A stretch of DNA of 5,954 bases, taken from CAG-877 sp963660495. Lineage in GTDB: Bacteria; Bacillota_I; Bacilli_A; RF39; UBA660. This document shows, piece by piece, positions 1 to 5,954 of this stretch. Each line of letters begins with the position of its first letter. Position 1 is the stretch's first letter. The notes under the pieces were generated by a model that had not been told where the DNA came from, did no database searches, and saw only the letters and a list, made by a program, of their open reading frames with translations. The stretch spans positions 1-5,954 of the forward strand of contig CAVKYO010000081.1 of assembly GCA_963660495.1 (NCBI GenBank). Reading direction: 5' to 3'. The position numbers and the translations under genes are program-made.

Positions 1-70
1 TTATAACATTGGTCTTTCTTTTTTTGTGCCTTTCCCCAAATAATTTTACACCATCGTATGAATAACTAAG

Positions 71-99
71 TTGAAAAGCAAACAAATAACTGATACAAT
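71..99 (+). promoter_or_regulatory. Sigma-A-type promoter of the VWA surface-protein gene
   Basis: TTGAAA (71-76) and TACAAT (94-99) are separated by 17 bases, a near-consensus housekeeping promoter. Transcription would start near 105-107, giving a leader of only about 25 bases before the ATG at 132. The same two boxes with the same spacing recur in the second copy at 5880-5908, which supports a functional role. Confidence 0.75.
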
Positions 100-146
100 G
101 TAAGTGTAATAAAAAAAGTAAAGGTTTGGCGATGAATATGTTTACA
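71..146 (+). repeat. Promoter/leader/start repeat, copy 1
   Basis: This stretch is repeated at 5880-5954. By eye, 67 of 76 aligned positions match, with 8 substitutions and one 1-base gap. The match covers the -35, the 17-base spacer, the -10, the leader, the ribosome site and the first codons of the surface-protein gene. The best part is an unbroken 23-base identity at 111-133, matching 5919-5941, which contains the AAAGG ribosome site followed by GTTTGGCGAT. This is best explained as the shared 5' end of two paralogous genes rather than a mobile-element end, because the match stays in the same reading frame past the start codon. Confidence 0.85.
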
Positions 147-3100
147 AGAAATAATATAAACACTACAAGCAATAGTAAATTACTAAGCCAAAGTAAAAAA
201 CATATTTATTTACTAAGTTCTATCATTTTGATAGGACTTTTAATAATATTTATAAGTAACTCATTTGCATCCTTAACACCAACGCCAACTATCACTATAC
301 CATCAACTACATTGTCATATGCAAGTACTGAAGAAGGATCATGGCAAATAACTAAGACGGCATCTTGGCTAAGTAAAAGTAAAGCTAGAATAAATATAAA
401 AGTAGATACAATACAAAAAAGAAAAACAGAATATACTGATATTGTCTTAGTATTAGATATCTCTGGTAGTATGTTAGGCGAAAAGTTCGCTAACGTACAA
501 ACTAGTGTAAATAATCTCATAAATAGCGCAACTAAAAATGACAACAAAGTTGCTTTAATTTCTTTTAATAATAAAGCTACACTAGTTAATGGTTTTACAG
601 AAGATACAACTACATTACAAGAAAGTGTAAATAATTTAAAACCTACAGGAGGAGCTAACTATTATCAAGCTCTAGTAAAAGTTAGTGAATTATTAAGTTC
701 TTATACCAAAGAAGAAAATAGAGATTGTGTTGTTATATTTTTAACAGATGGTCTACCTAATGTTGATACACCTAATGAAGTAAGTGAATATAACTATCTT
801 AAAAATAAATATGACTATTTAGAAATTAATGGTATTCAGTATGAACTAGGTAATGAAATCTTAGATGGAGTTAAAAATATTACAGATGTCCAATACGCTG
901 CTGATAAAAATAACTTAAGTGACTATTTATTAAAATCATCAACAACTGCTTTGTCTTATGATAATTTTGAAATAACTGATTATATTAATGAAGAATATTT
1001 TAACTTAGAAAGAAATTCTACCGTAAGTGTAACTTCAGGACAAGCTAGAGTTACTAATCATAAATTAACATGGAATTTATCGGACCTAAAAACAGGTAAT
1101 GATGCATCTCTTACTATAGATATAAATTTAAATAGTGATTTAGTAGGAGTAGGAGGAATATATCCCACTCATAAAGAAACAAAAATATCTTATAAGATAG
1201 GACAAACATCTACGAAAGAAACTTCTGATAAAACAACAGTATTAAAGGATAAATATACAGTTATATATAATGCCAACAATCCTTCTAGTTGTGTAGTATC
1301 TAATGTACCTGATTCAAGTAGTTATTTTGTATATGATACAGTTACAATAACTGATACTAATCCAGTATGTTCTGGATATCAATTCCAAGGTTGGGAAATA
1401 GCTAATACTAATGTAGAAAAAACTAATGATAATGAATTTACTATGCCAGAAGAAAATGTAACTTTAATAGCTATATGGAAAAAACTAAGTATTATAAAGA
1501 AAATAGATGGAACAGTATCTTCTGTACCAACTTTATATGAAACAATTGCTAAAAAGACAAATGGATTAGATACAGATATTGATTTTAGTGCTGTACCAAC
1601 AGATACTAATTCTGGAGTCTATACTAAAAATGAAACTGCTAATGACAAATATCCAGTATATTATTACCGTGGTAATGTTAGTGATAATAATGTTTTATTT
1701 GCCGGATTCTGTTGGAAAATGGTAAGAACTACATCAACTGGCGGAGTAAAACTTATTTATAATGGTGTTTATGATGATACAAATAAATGTAATAATACAG
1801 GTGAAAATACTCAAATATCTTTAAGTGAATTTAATACTCTATATGCAACAGCAGCTGATGTTGGTTATATGTATGGTACAAGATATGATTATAGTTCTCA
1901 TCAATTACCTGGTGCTAATGTATTAACAAAATATTCTAGTAGAAGTACTTCTTATTATTATGCTTCATCTATAAGTTATTCATATTCAACTGGTACTTAT
2001 ACTTTACAAGATGCTTCTTTAAAATCCTGGGCTGATAATTATAGTAGCTTAACTGGATATTATACTTGTTTAAGTGAAAAAACATCATGTACAAAAGTTT
2101 ATTATGTTATCGCAGCTGATAGTACTTATCAATATGATATTAGTTTATCATCAGGAAATACTGATCCAGATGAAGAAACTATTATCTTAAGTGAAAATAT
2201 AACAGAATCTGCCTATGGTACCTATACTTTAGAAAATCCTATAACTGTAAAAAAGAAAGACTGGTACACAAATTACAGTACTTATAAAAATTATTATATG
2301 TGTAAAGGACTAAGTACTACAACTTGTACTGATAAATATCTTATAACCGCAACAAGTAATTATCGAATAACATATGATGATACTAATAACTATGTATATG
2401 GAAATGATGTTACTTGGGATGGTTCTAAATATACCTTAACTGATACATATAAGTCGGTAAATACTTGGTCAACAGATAGAACTACGCTTGCCAAGAAGTA
2501 TCATTATACATGTTTAAATACAACGGGAGTATGTACGGATGTATATTATATTCAATACTTTGGTAGCAGTTCAATTATTTATTATTTAACTCTCTCATCT
2601 GGTAAAAATATAGAAGATACAAAAGATGAAATGTTTACTAATACAACAGATTCTACTATAAAACAAGCAATTGATACTTGGTATAGTACAAATATGACTA
2701 GTTATACTGAAAAGTTAGAAGATACAGTCTTTTGTAATGATAGAGGTCTATATTCTGGTCCTTTAGCTGGAAAAGATGCTAATGCAGGAACTTCTTATAC
2801 TAGATTTGATACTTATAATAGAATTTATGTTGATTTTAGTCCAACGCTTTCATGTTCTAATGTTTCTAGGGATGGCTTTACGGTCTCAACTGAGTCGGGT
2901 GGAAATGGAAAGCTTACTTATCCAGTAGGGTTACTAACGGTTGATGAAGCTATACTAGCTGGTACAACAAGTAAAACTAACACTAGTTATTATCTTTATT
3001 CAGATTCACAATATTGGCTTATGTCTCCAGCTGGATTTAGTACTAGTTTCCATGCTTGTACATTTAATATTAATTCATATGGAACATTAGCTAATAATCG

Positions 3101-3209
3101 TGTAGTAGGAAAATATGGAATAAGACCTTCAATTTCCTTATCATCAGGTACTAAAACTTCAGGTGGACTTGGTACAGCAGATGATCCATATGTTATTCAA
3201 GATTATTGA
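132..3209 (+). CDS. Large VWA-domain surface protein with InlB-like repeat and Cys-paired repeats
   Basis: Predicted exported protein of 1025 residues, probably for adhesion or surface interaction; no specific ligand can be named. Residues 1-23 are polar and basic. Residues 24-46 form a hydrophobic helix ending SNSFA, a plausible signal-peptidase site or an uncleaved anchor. A VWA domain starts near 101, with the metal-site motif DISGS (109-113) and the later FLTDG; the usual Thr in GGT is Ala (GGANYY). Residues about 374-451 resemble an InlB B-repeat (GYQFQGW...NVTLIAIW), with Cys at 387 and 413. A motif YPVYYYRGN...FAGFCWKMVRTTSTGGVKLIYNG follows, then three Cys-pair repeats (621-824). The C-terminal block (YWLMSPAG...YGIRPSISL) resembles DUF6273-type endings. 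No LPXTG anchor is seen, so attachment would rely on the N-terminal helix. Start choice: ATG 132 lies 7 bases after AAAGG (120-124). An in-frame TTG at 126 is too close to that site, and ATG 138 is the alternative. The gene ends in TGA followed directly by TAA. Confidence 0.85.
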   Translation: MNMFTRNNINTTSNSKLLSQSKKHIYLLSSIILIGLLIIFISNSFASLTPTPTITIPSTTLSYASTEEGSWQITKTASWLSKSKARINIKVDTIQKRKTEYTDIVLVLDISGSMLGEKFANVQTSVNNLINSATKNDNKVALISFNNKATLVNGFTEDTTTLQESVNNLKPTGGANYYQALVKVSELLSSYTKEENRDCVVIFLTDGLPNVDTPNEVSEYNYLKNKYDYLEINGIQYELGNEILDGVKNITDVQYAADKNNLSDYLLKSSTTALSYDNFEITDYINEEYFNLERNSTVSVTSGQARVTNHKLTWNLSDLKTGNDASLTIDINLNSDLVGVGGIYPTHKETKISYKIGQTSTKETSDKTTVLKDKYTVIYNANNPSSCVVSNVPDSSSYFVYDTVTITDTNPVCSGYQFQGWEIANTNVEKTNDNEFTMPEENVTLIAIWKKLSIIKKIDGTVSSVPTLYETIAKKTNGLDTDIDFSAVPTDTNSGVYTKNETANDKYPVYYYRGNVSDNNVLFAGFCWKMVRTTSTGGVKLIYNGVYDDTNKCNNTGENTQISLSEFNTLYATAADVGYMYGTRYDYSSHQLPGANVLTKYSSRSTSYYYASSISYSYSTGTYTLQDASLKSWADNYSSLTGYYTCLSEKTSCTKVYYVIAADSTYQYDISLSSGNTDPDEETIILSENITESAYGTYTLENPITVKKKDWYTNYSTYKNYYMCKGLSTTTCTDKYLITATSNYRITYDDTNNYVYGNDVTWDGSKYTLTDTYKSVNTWSTDRTTLAKKYHYTCLNTTGVCTDVYYIQYFGSSSIIYYLTLSSGKNIEDTKDEMFTNTTDSTIKQAIDTWYSTNMTSYTEKLEDTVFCNDRGLYSGPLAGKDANAGTSYTRFDTYNRIYVDFSPTLSCSNVSRDGFTVSTESGGNGKLTYPVGLLTVDEAILAGTTSKTNTSYYLYSDSQYWLMSPAGFSTSFHACTFNINSYGTLANNRVVGKYGIRPSISLSSGTKTSGGLGTADDPYVIQDY
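1992..2603 (+). repeat. Three divergent Cys-paired protein repeats inside the surface protein
   Basis: Three imperfect units lie at 1992-2156, 2217-2423 and 2424-2603 (residues 621-675, 696-764 and 765-824). Each begins with G/S-x-YTL, contains a Trp and a run of Tyr, and carries a C-x6/7-C pair followed by T-(K/D)-x-Y: Cys 646/653, 724/732 and 794/801. Units 1 and 3 end in LSSG; a similar SLSSG also occurs at the protein's C-terminus. The regular Cys pairs suggest small disulfide-closed beta hairpins outside the cell. The units are too diverged at DNA level to be a recent expansion. I recognise no named domain for them. Confidence 0.6.
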
Positions 3210-3234
3210 TAAATTATAATGAATGAAAAAACAC

Positions 3235-3292
3235 AAGTTATCGACCAAAAAATGCATATGTATAGTTAAAACTGGTCGATAACTTTGTTTTT
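3235..3292 (+). terminator. Intrinsic terminator after the surface-protein gene
   Basis: The arms AAGTTATCGACCA (3235-3247) and TGGTCGATAACTT (3273-3285) are perfect 13-base complements, with a 25-base A/T-rich loop and the T-rich tail TGTTTTT (3286-3292). Bulging one C (3234) would let the stem extend by a further four A/T/G/C pairs. It lies 25 bases after the TGA stop, so it should isolate the surface-protein transcript from the downstream operon. The loop is longer than in a typical terminator. Confidence 0.85.
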
Positions 3293-3324
3293 AAAATAAT
3301 ATATAATTAAGTCAGACAATAAAG

Positions 3325-3417
3325 ATGGAAATAATATATAAAAGAGAAGACTATTTAAACAAAATTAGAGGATTTTATAATGATACAATGAAAAAAGACT
3401 ATAATGTGAAAATATGA
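3325..3417 (+). pseudogene. Remnant of a DUF4143-type AAA ATPase N-terminus (30 codons)
   Basis: From ATG 3325 the frame reads MEIIYKREDYLNKIRGFYND and then TMKKDYNVKI before TGA. The first 20 residues closely resemble, from memory, the conserved opening of DUF4143/AAA_14 ATPases, where a stretch such as 'LIKVITGIRRCGKS' (Walker A) normally follows FY(N/D). Here the similarity stops just before the P-loop, and nothing in the following 140 bases resembles the rest of the family. There is no ribosome site upstream. It is most likely debris from a deleted gene between two paralogous surface genes. Chance resemblance is the alternative, since only about 20 residues match. Confidence 0.5.
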
Positions 3418-3469
3418 CAAATCATAATTATAAAAATAGCATCAAATGTGAAAAAGTCACTTAAGGTAC

Positions 3470-3497
3470 TTGAAAAATGCAAAAAAGTATGTATAAT
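3470..3497 (+). promoter_or_regulatory. Upstream promoter candidate of the ATPase-RloB operon
   Basis: TTGAAA (3470-3475) and a perfect TATAAT (3492-3497) are 16 bases apart. Transcription would begin near 3504, leaving a leader of about 55 bases to the ATPase start at 3559. It is the best housekeeping-like match in the 3293-3558 intergenic stretch. Confidence 0.55.
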
Positions 3498-3501
3498 AAT
3501 C

Positions 3502-3530
3502 TTAACAAATGAGAAAAGTTATAATATAAT
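3502..3530 (+). promoter_or_regulatory. Second, proximal promoter candidate of the ATPase-RloB operon
   Basis: TTAACA (3502-3507) and TATAAT (3525-3530) are 17 bases apart, one mismatch from consensus in the -35. Transcription would begin near 3537, giving a leader of about 22 bases that still contains the AGGAGG ribosome site. It sits directly downstream of the other candidate, so the operon may have tandem promoters. In DNA this AT-rich, one of the two could be chance. Confidence 0.45.
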
Positions 3531-3558
3531 GTAATAGAATAGTATAGGAGGAATAAAT

Positions 3559-4875
3559 ATGTTAATAGGTTTTAAAGTGAAAAATTTTAAATCTTTCAAA
3601 GAATTACAGCATTTTTCTCTATTAGCTGGTAAAGTTAGAAGCAATGATAATCATATTGTGGAAATTGGAAAACATAAGATATTAAAATTTTCTGGAATGT
3701 ATGGAGCAAATGGTTCTGGAAAATCAAATTTTGTACTAGCATTAAGTATGGTACAAACTATTATAAATAAAGGCATTGGAACATTAATAAATAATTTATA
3801 CTATAGAGGATCAGAAATTTTAAATAATGAAGATTCATATTTTGAATATGAAATTGCTTTAAATGATAAATTATATTCATACGGGTTTGAAATTAATATT
3901 TCGAGAAAAGAAATTATATCAGAATGGCTTATTGATATGACCAAAAACACAGAAAAGATTATTTTTGAACGTGATTTAAAAAGAAATATAAGTAATACCG
4001 GTTATAAGAAAACTAATAGTATATTTTCAAACTGTCTTGCAGAAATGAAAAATAACAGAACTGAACTTTTTTTAAAAGAAATTATTAGAAGAATTTCAAT
4101 GTCTAAAAATGAGGACGAATTTTTTAATGATATTCTTAGCGTATATAAATTTTTAGTTTTTGATATGATTATTGTTAAACCACAAACTCATAAATTGTTT
4201 GATATTGATTATTATAAAAGAAAAGATAAGATACTTGAAATATTAGAAGCATTAGATATTAATATAACTGATATTGATAACGAAAAAACTGATATAAAGA
4301 ATATTCAAACAAAGTTACCAGATAACGTTTATATGGACTTAATGAATGATATAGATTTAATAACATCAAAATTTAATAAAATTAGTTGTACTTTAAGAAT
4401 TGAAAATGATTTATACACAATAAAAAAACATCAAGATGGGACATATGAGGTGAATACATTGAAATTTAAACATAAAAATAGTAATAGTTCTTTTGGAACT
4501 TATGAAGAATCTGATGGAACTATTAGAATACTTGAATTAATTGATATTCTACTTTCAAAAAATAAATTGTTTTTAATAGATGAATTAGATAGTAGTTTGC
4601 ATCCAATTTTAGTTGATGGATTATTAAAAATATTTTTGAAAGCAAATACTAGCAATCAATTAATTATTACAACACATGAGTTAAAGACTTTAGATTTTGA
4701 TTTGGTAAGAAGAGACGAAATCTGGTTTGCTGAAAAATCAGAGAATGGAGATTCGAAAATATATTCATTAGAAGAATTTAAAGATGTTGCAAGATTTGAC
4801 AGAAAGATTGATAAAGCATATATGGAAGGTAGATTTGGAGCAATAGCCAAAATAAATACTGAGTATGAGAATTAA
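3559..4875 (+). CDS. AAA15/RloA/AbiLi-type ATPase (ABC-like ATP-binding protein)
   Basis: Cytoplasmic 438-residue ATPase of the AAA15/AAA21 (COG1106) group, whose members act with RloB- or TOPRIM-type partners in abortive-infection systems such as AbiL, or with restriction loci. The N-terminus FKVKNFKSF is the typical SMC/RecF-like first strand. Walker A is GANGSGKS (49-56). A long helical, variable middle follows. An ABC-signature-like ESDGTIR lies at 317-323, Walker B is LFLIDELDSSLHP (337-349), and the switch His is TTHE (H373). All catalytic motifs are present and the length is normal, so it appears intact. The start is well fixed by AGGAGG (3546-3551), 7 bases ahead of the ATG. Its last 11 bases overlap the rloB start, implying translational coupling and a joint complex. 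Family assignment is firm; a defence role is inferred from the partner. Confidence 0.88.
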   Translation: MLIGFKVKNFKSFKELQHFSLLAGKVRSNDNHIVEIGKHKILKFSGMYGANGSGKSNFVLALSMVQTIINKGIGTLINNLYYRGSEILNNEDSYFEYEIALNDKLYSYGFEINISRKEIISEWLIDMTKNTEKIIFERDLKRNISNTGYKKTNSIFSNCLAEMKNNRTELFLKEIIRRISMSKNEDEFFNDILSVYKFLVFDMIIVKPQTHKLFDIDYYKRKDKILEILEALDINITDIDNEKTDIKNIQTKLPDNVYMDLMNDIDLITSKFNKISCTLRIENDLYTIKKHQDGTYEVNTLKFKHKNSNSSFGTYEESDGTIRILELIDILLSKNKLFLIDELDSSLHPILVDGLLKIFLKANTSNQLIITTHELKTLDFDLVRRDEIWFAEKSENGDSKIYSLEEFKDVARFDRKIDKAYMEGRFGAIAKINTEYEN

Positions 4876-5761
4876 AGAGCCTTTTGCCCAAGAAAGACTA
4901 TCAGAAGAAAAAAATTATAGAGCAAAATATTTTATTGCTTCTGAAGGTCAAACTACAGAACCTAGATACTTTGAAAAATTAAATCAGTCAATCATATCAG
5001 AAAATGTAACAATTATTAATATATTGAGAGATTATGCTAATTTAGGAAATAGTAATCCAACATATTTAATAAAATTACTGCAAGAATTTTTAAATAATGG
5101 AGACTCAGAAGTTACTGTTGCTGAGTTAAAAAATAGAATTGCAAACTGGAATCATGAGAATTTTGGCAAAATAGACGTGAGCATAATAAATGATGAATTG
5201 GATAAGATATATAAAACAAACAATTATAAAATTCCACATGCTGAATTAGAAGATTTATTTATGCATTTATTTAAAAGTGATATTTATAAAGACTTAGCTT
5301 CTCACTTTTCTTTATATTTTATTGCACAGGATGTTACTTATTCACCAACTACTGATTCATTAAACATGGTAATAGATCGTGATAAAGATAGTTTTACAGA
5401 AGAACAATATGATGAAGTAATAAATTTTTGCTATGAGAATAATGTTAATTTATATGTTAGTAATCCAAATTTTGAATTTTAGTTACTATTACATTTTAAA
5501 GAAGTTGAATACGAAGATAATCAAAAAATGTTAGAAAATCCAAAAGTTAATAGTTCTAGAAGATATCTTGAAAAAAGATTACATGAAATTTGTAAATATA
5601 AAAAGACAAAGTTTTCATTTGAACCATTCGAAAAAAATGTATATGAAGCAATAAAAAGAGAAAAAAATTATGAAGAAAATATCAATAAATTAAAAAATAA
5701 TTTAGGAACAAACGTAGGAAAACTTGTTGATCAGATAATAAAAATTGAAGATAAAAAGTAG
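4865..5761 (+). pseudogene. rloB: RloB-family protein interrupted by an in-frame amber codon
   Basis: RloB-like partner of the preceding ATPase and candidate effector of the pair. It starts at ATG 4865 inside the ATPase gene, with no good ribosome site nearby, so termination-reinitiation coupling is likely. The N-terminal ASEGQTTEPRYFEKL (Glu27) is the hallmark RloB motif and matches the first acidic motif of TOPRIM-like nucleases. IDRDKDS supplies Asp171, Asp173 and Asp175 in the DxD position. A helical insert of roughly 80 residues separates the two. The frame reads NPNFEF and then TAG (5480-5482), then continues in the same frame as LLLHFKEVEYEDNQ and on to a second TAG at 5759-5761. Family members, as I recall them, read FE(L/F)WLLLHF here, so the TAG replaces a Trp codon by one G-to-A change. 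Read through, the protein is 298 residues; as found, it ends at 205, keeping the acidic motifs but losing the conserved LLLHF and the C-terminal third. Suppression or sequencing error are the alternatives. Confidence 0.82.
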
Positions 5762-5879
5762 CATTGATTATCTAAACTTCATGGTTTAATTTTATGAAAA
5801 TTCATTATTAGGTAAGAACAACAACATATATTCAAATAGTTTAATTGTTAAAAATTGTTTGTGATAAGTTAACTGTGTG

Positions 5880-5908
5880 TTGAAAATCAAATAAATAATT
5901 GATACAAT
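5880..5908 (+). promoter_or_regulatory. Promoter of a second surface-protein paralogue
   Basis: TTGAAA (5880-5885) and TACAAT (5903-5908) with a 17-base spacer are the same boxes and spacing as the promoter at 71-99. Bases 5762-5879, between rloB and this promoter, hold no gene and no convincing terminator. Only short AT-only inverted repeats are seen there (AATTTT-ATG-AAAATT), so transcription from the ATPase-rloB operon may run into the next gene. Confidence 0.7.
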
Positions 5909-5945
5909 ATAAATGTAGAAAAAAAGTAAAGGTTTGGCGATAAAT

Positions 5946-5954
5946 ATGTTGACA
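5946..5954 (+). CDS. Start of a paralogous surface-protein gene, cut by window end
   Basis: Only three codons (M-L-T) lie inside the window, aligning with M-F-T at the second ATG (138) of the large surface protein. The base equivalent to its first ATG (132) has become ATA at 5940-5942. The gene must therefore start at ATG 5946, 13 bases from AAAGG, or at the weak TTG 5934 or ATA 5940. The call rests on the 5' repeat and the position directly behind the same promoter; the product cannot be read from here. Confidence 0.5.

Larger units (their letters stand above)
5880..5954 (+). repeat. Promoter/leader/start repeat, copy 2
   Basis: Partner of the repeat at 71-146. Relative to copy 1 it has eight substitutions and lacks one base just before the A7 run. 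Identity is complete from 5919 to 5941, across the ribosome site AAAGG (5928-5932) and the GTTTGGCGAT that follows. The repeat is cut by the window edge and probably continues into the coding region. Confidence 0.85.

Noticed and set aside
1..60. T-rich tract as the tail of an upstream terminator
   Set aside because: A T7 run is present near 20-26, but no left arm is visible at the window edge, so a hairpin cannot be shown.
206..547. Minus-strand open frame of 113 codons
   Set aside because: It lies wholly inside the strong surface-protein gene and is an antisense shadow of its signal-anchor and VWA region. It has no ribosome site or recognisable protein motif.
2980..3150. C-terminal YWLMSPAG...YGIRPSISL block as a diversity-generating retroelement variable region
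   Set aside because: The ending resembles folds used by such proteins, but there is no reverse transcriptase and I found no second template-like copy of the segment in the window.
4656..4850. Minus-strand open frame of 64 codons
   Set aside because: It is antisense to the conserved C-terminal part of the ATPase, with no independent support.
5480..5482. TAG as a reassigned sense codon in this organism
   Set aside because: The same gene also ends in TAG at 5759-5761 and the other genes use TGA and TAA as ends, so nothing else in the window supports reassignment.
5528..5761. The 77-codon frame after the amber codon as an independent gene
   Set aside because: It is in the same frame as rloB, reads as the family's C-terminal part from LLLHF onward, and its ATG is an internal Met without a good ribosome site.
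5762..5879. Terminator after rloB
   Set aside because: Only short AT-only inverted repeats (6-base arms or fewer) are present, with no following T run.

Overview
The window is AT-rich DNA with long A/T-biased reading frames, Gram-positive style AGGAGG/AAAGG ribosome sites and sigma-A-like promoters. TGA, TAA and TAG all appear as gene ends, so the genetic code looks standard. The large surface protein combines a von Willebrand A (VWA) domain, an InlB-type beta repeat, and a Cys/Tyr/Thr-rich module carrying 'FAGFCWKMVRTT' and 'YGIRPSISL' type motifs. That combination suggests an uncultured gut-type, low-GC Bacillota (Bacilli or a related lineage). This placement is an inference from protein style only.

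Layout: (1) 71-3209 is a promoter plus a 1025-residue membrane-anchored or secreted VWA surface protein, closed by a strong intrinsic terminator (3235-3292). (2) 3293-3558 is intergenic. It holds a 30-codon remnant resembling the extreme N-terminus of a DUF4143-type AAA ATPase, then one or two promoters for the next operon. (3) 3559-5761 is a two-gene overlapping operon: an AAA15/RloA/AbiLi-type ATPase followed by an RloB-family protein with TOPRIM-like acidic motifs. The RloB frame is split by one in-frame TAG exactly where I recall the family having Trp (NPNFEF-stop-LLLHF). (4) 5762-5954 is a short spacer followed by a second copy of the promoter, leader and start region of the surface-protein gene. 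This is almost certainly the 5' end of a paralogous surface gene that runs off the window.

Interpretation: two paralogous surface-protein genes, driven by near-identical promoters, flank about 2.6 kb of accessory DNA. That DNA contains an abortive-infection-like ATPase/RloB pair and the debris of another ATPase gene, so the spacer looks like a turnover site for accessory or defence genes. The ATPase is intact. RloB is a nonsense mutant unless the amber codon is suppressed or is a sequencing error, so the defence module is probably inactive or newly decaying. I see no RNA genes, CRISPR array, transposase or reverse transcriptase.
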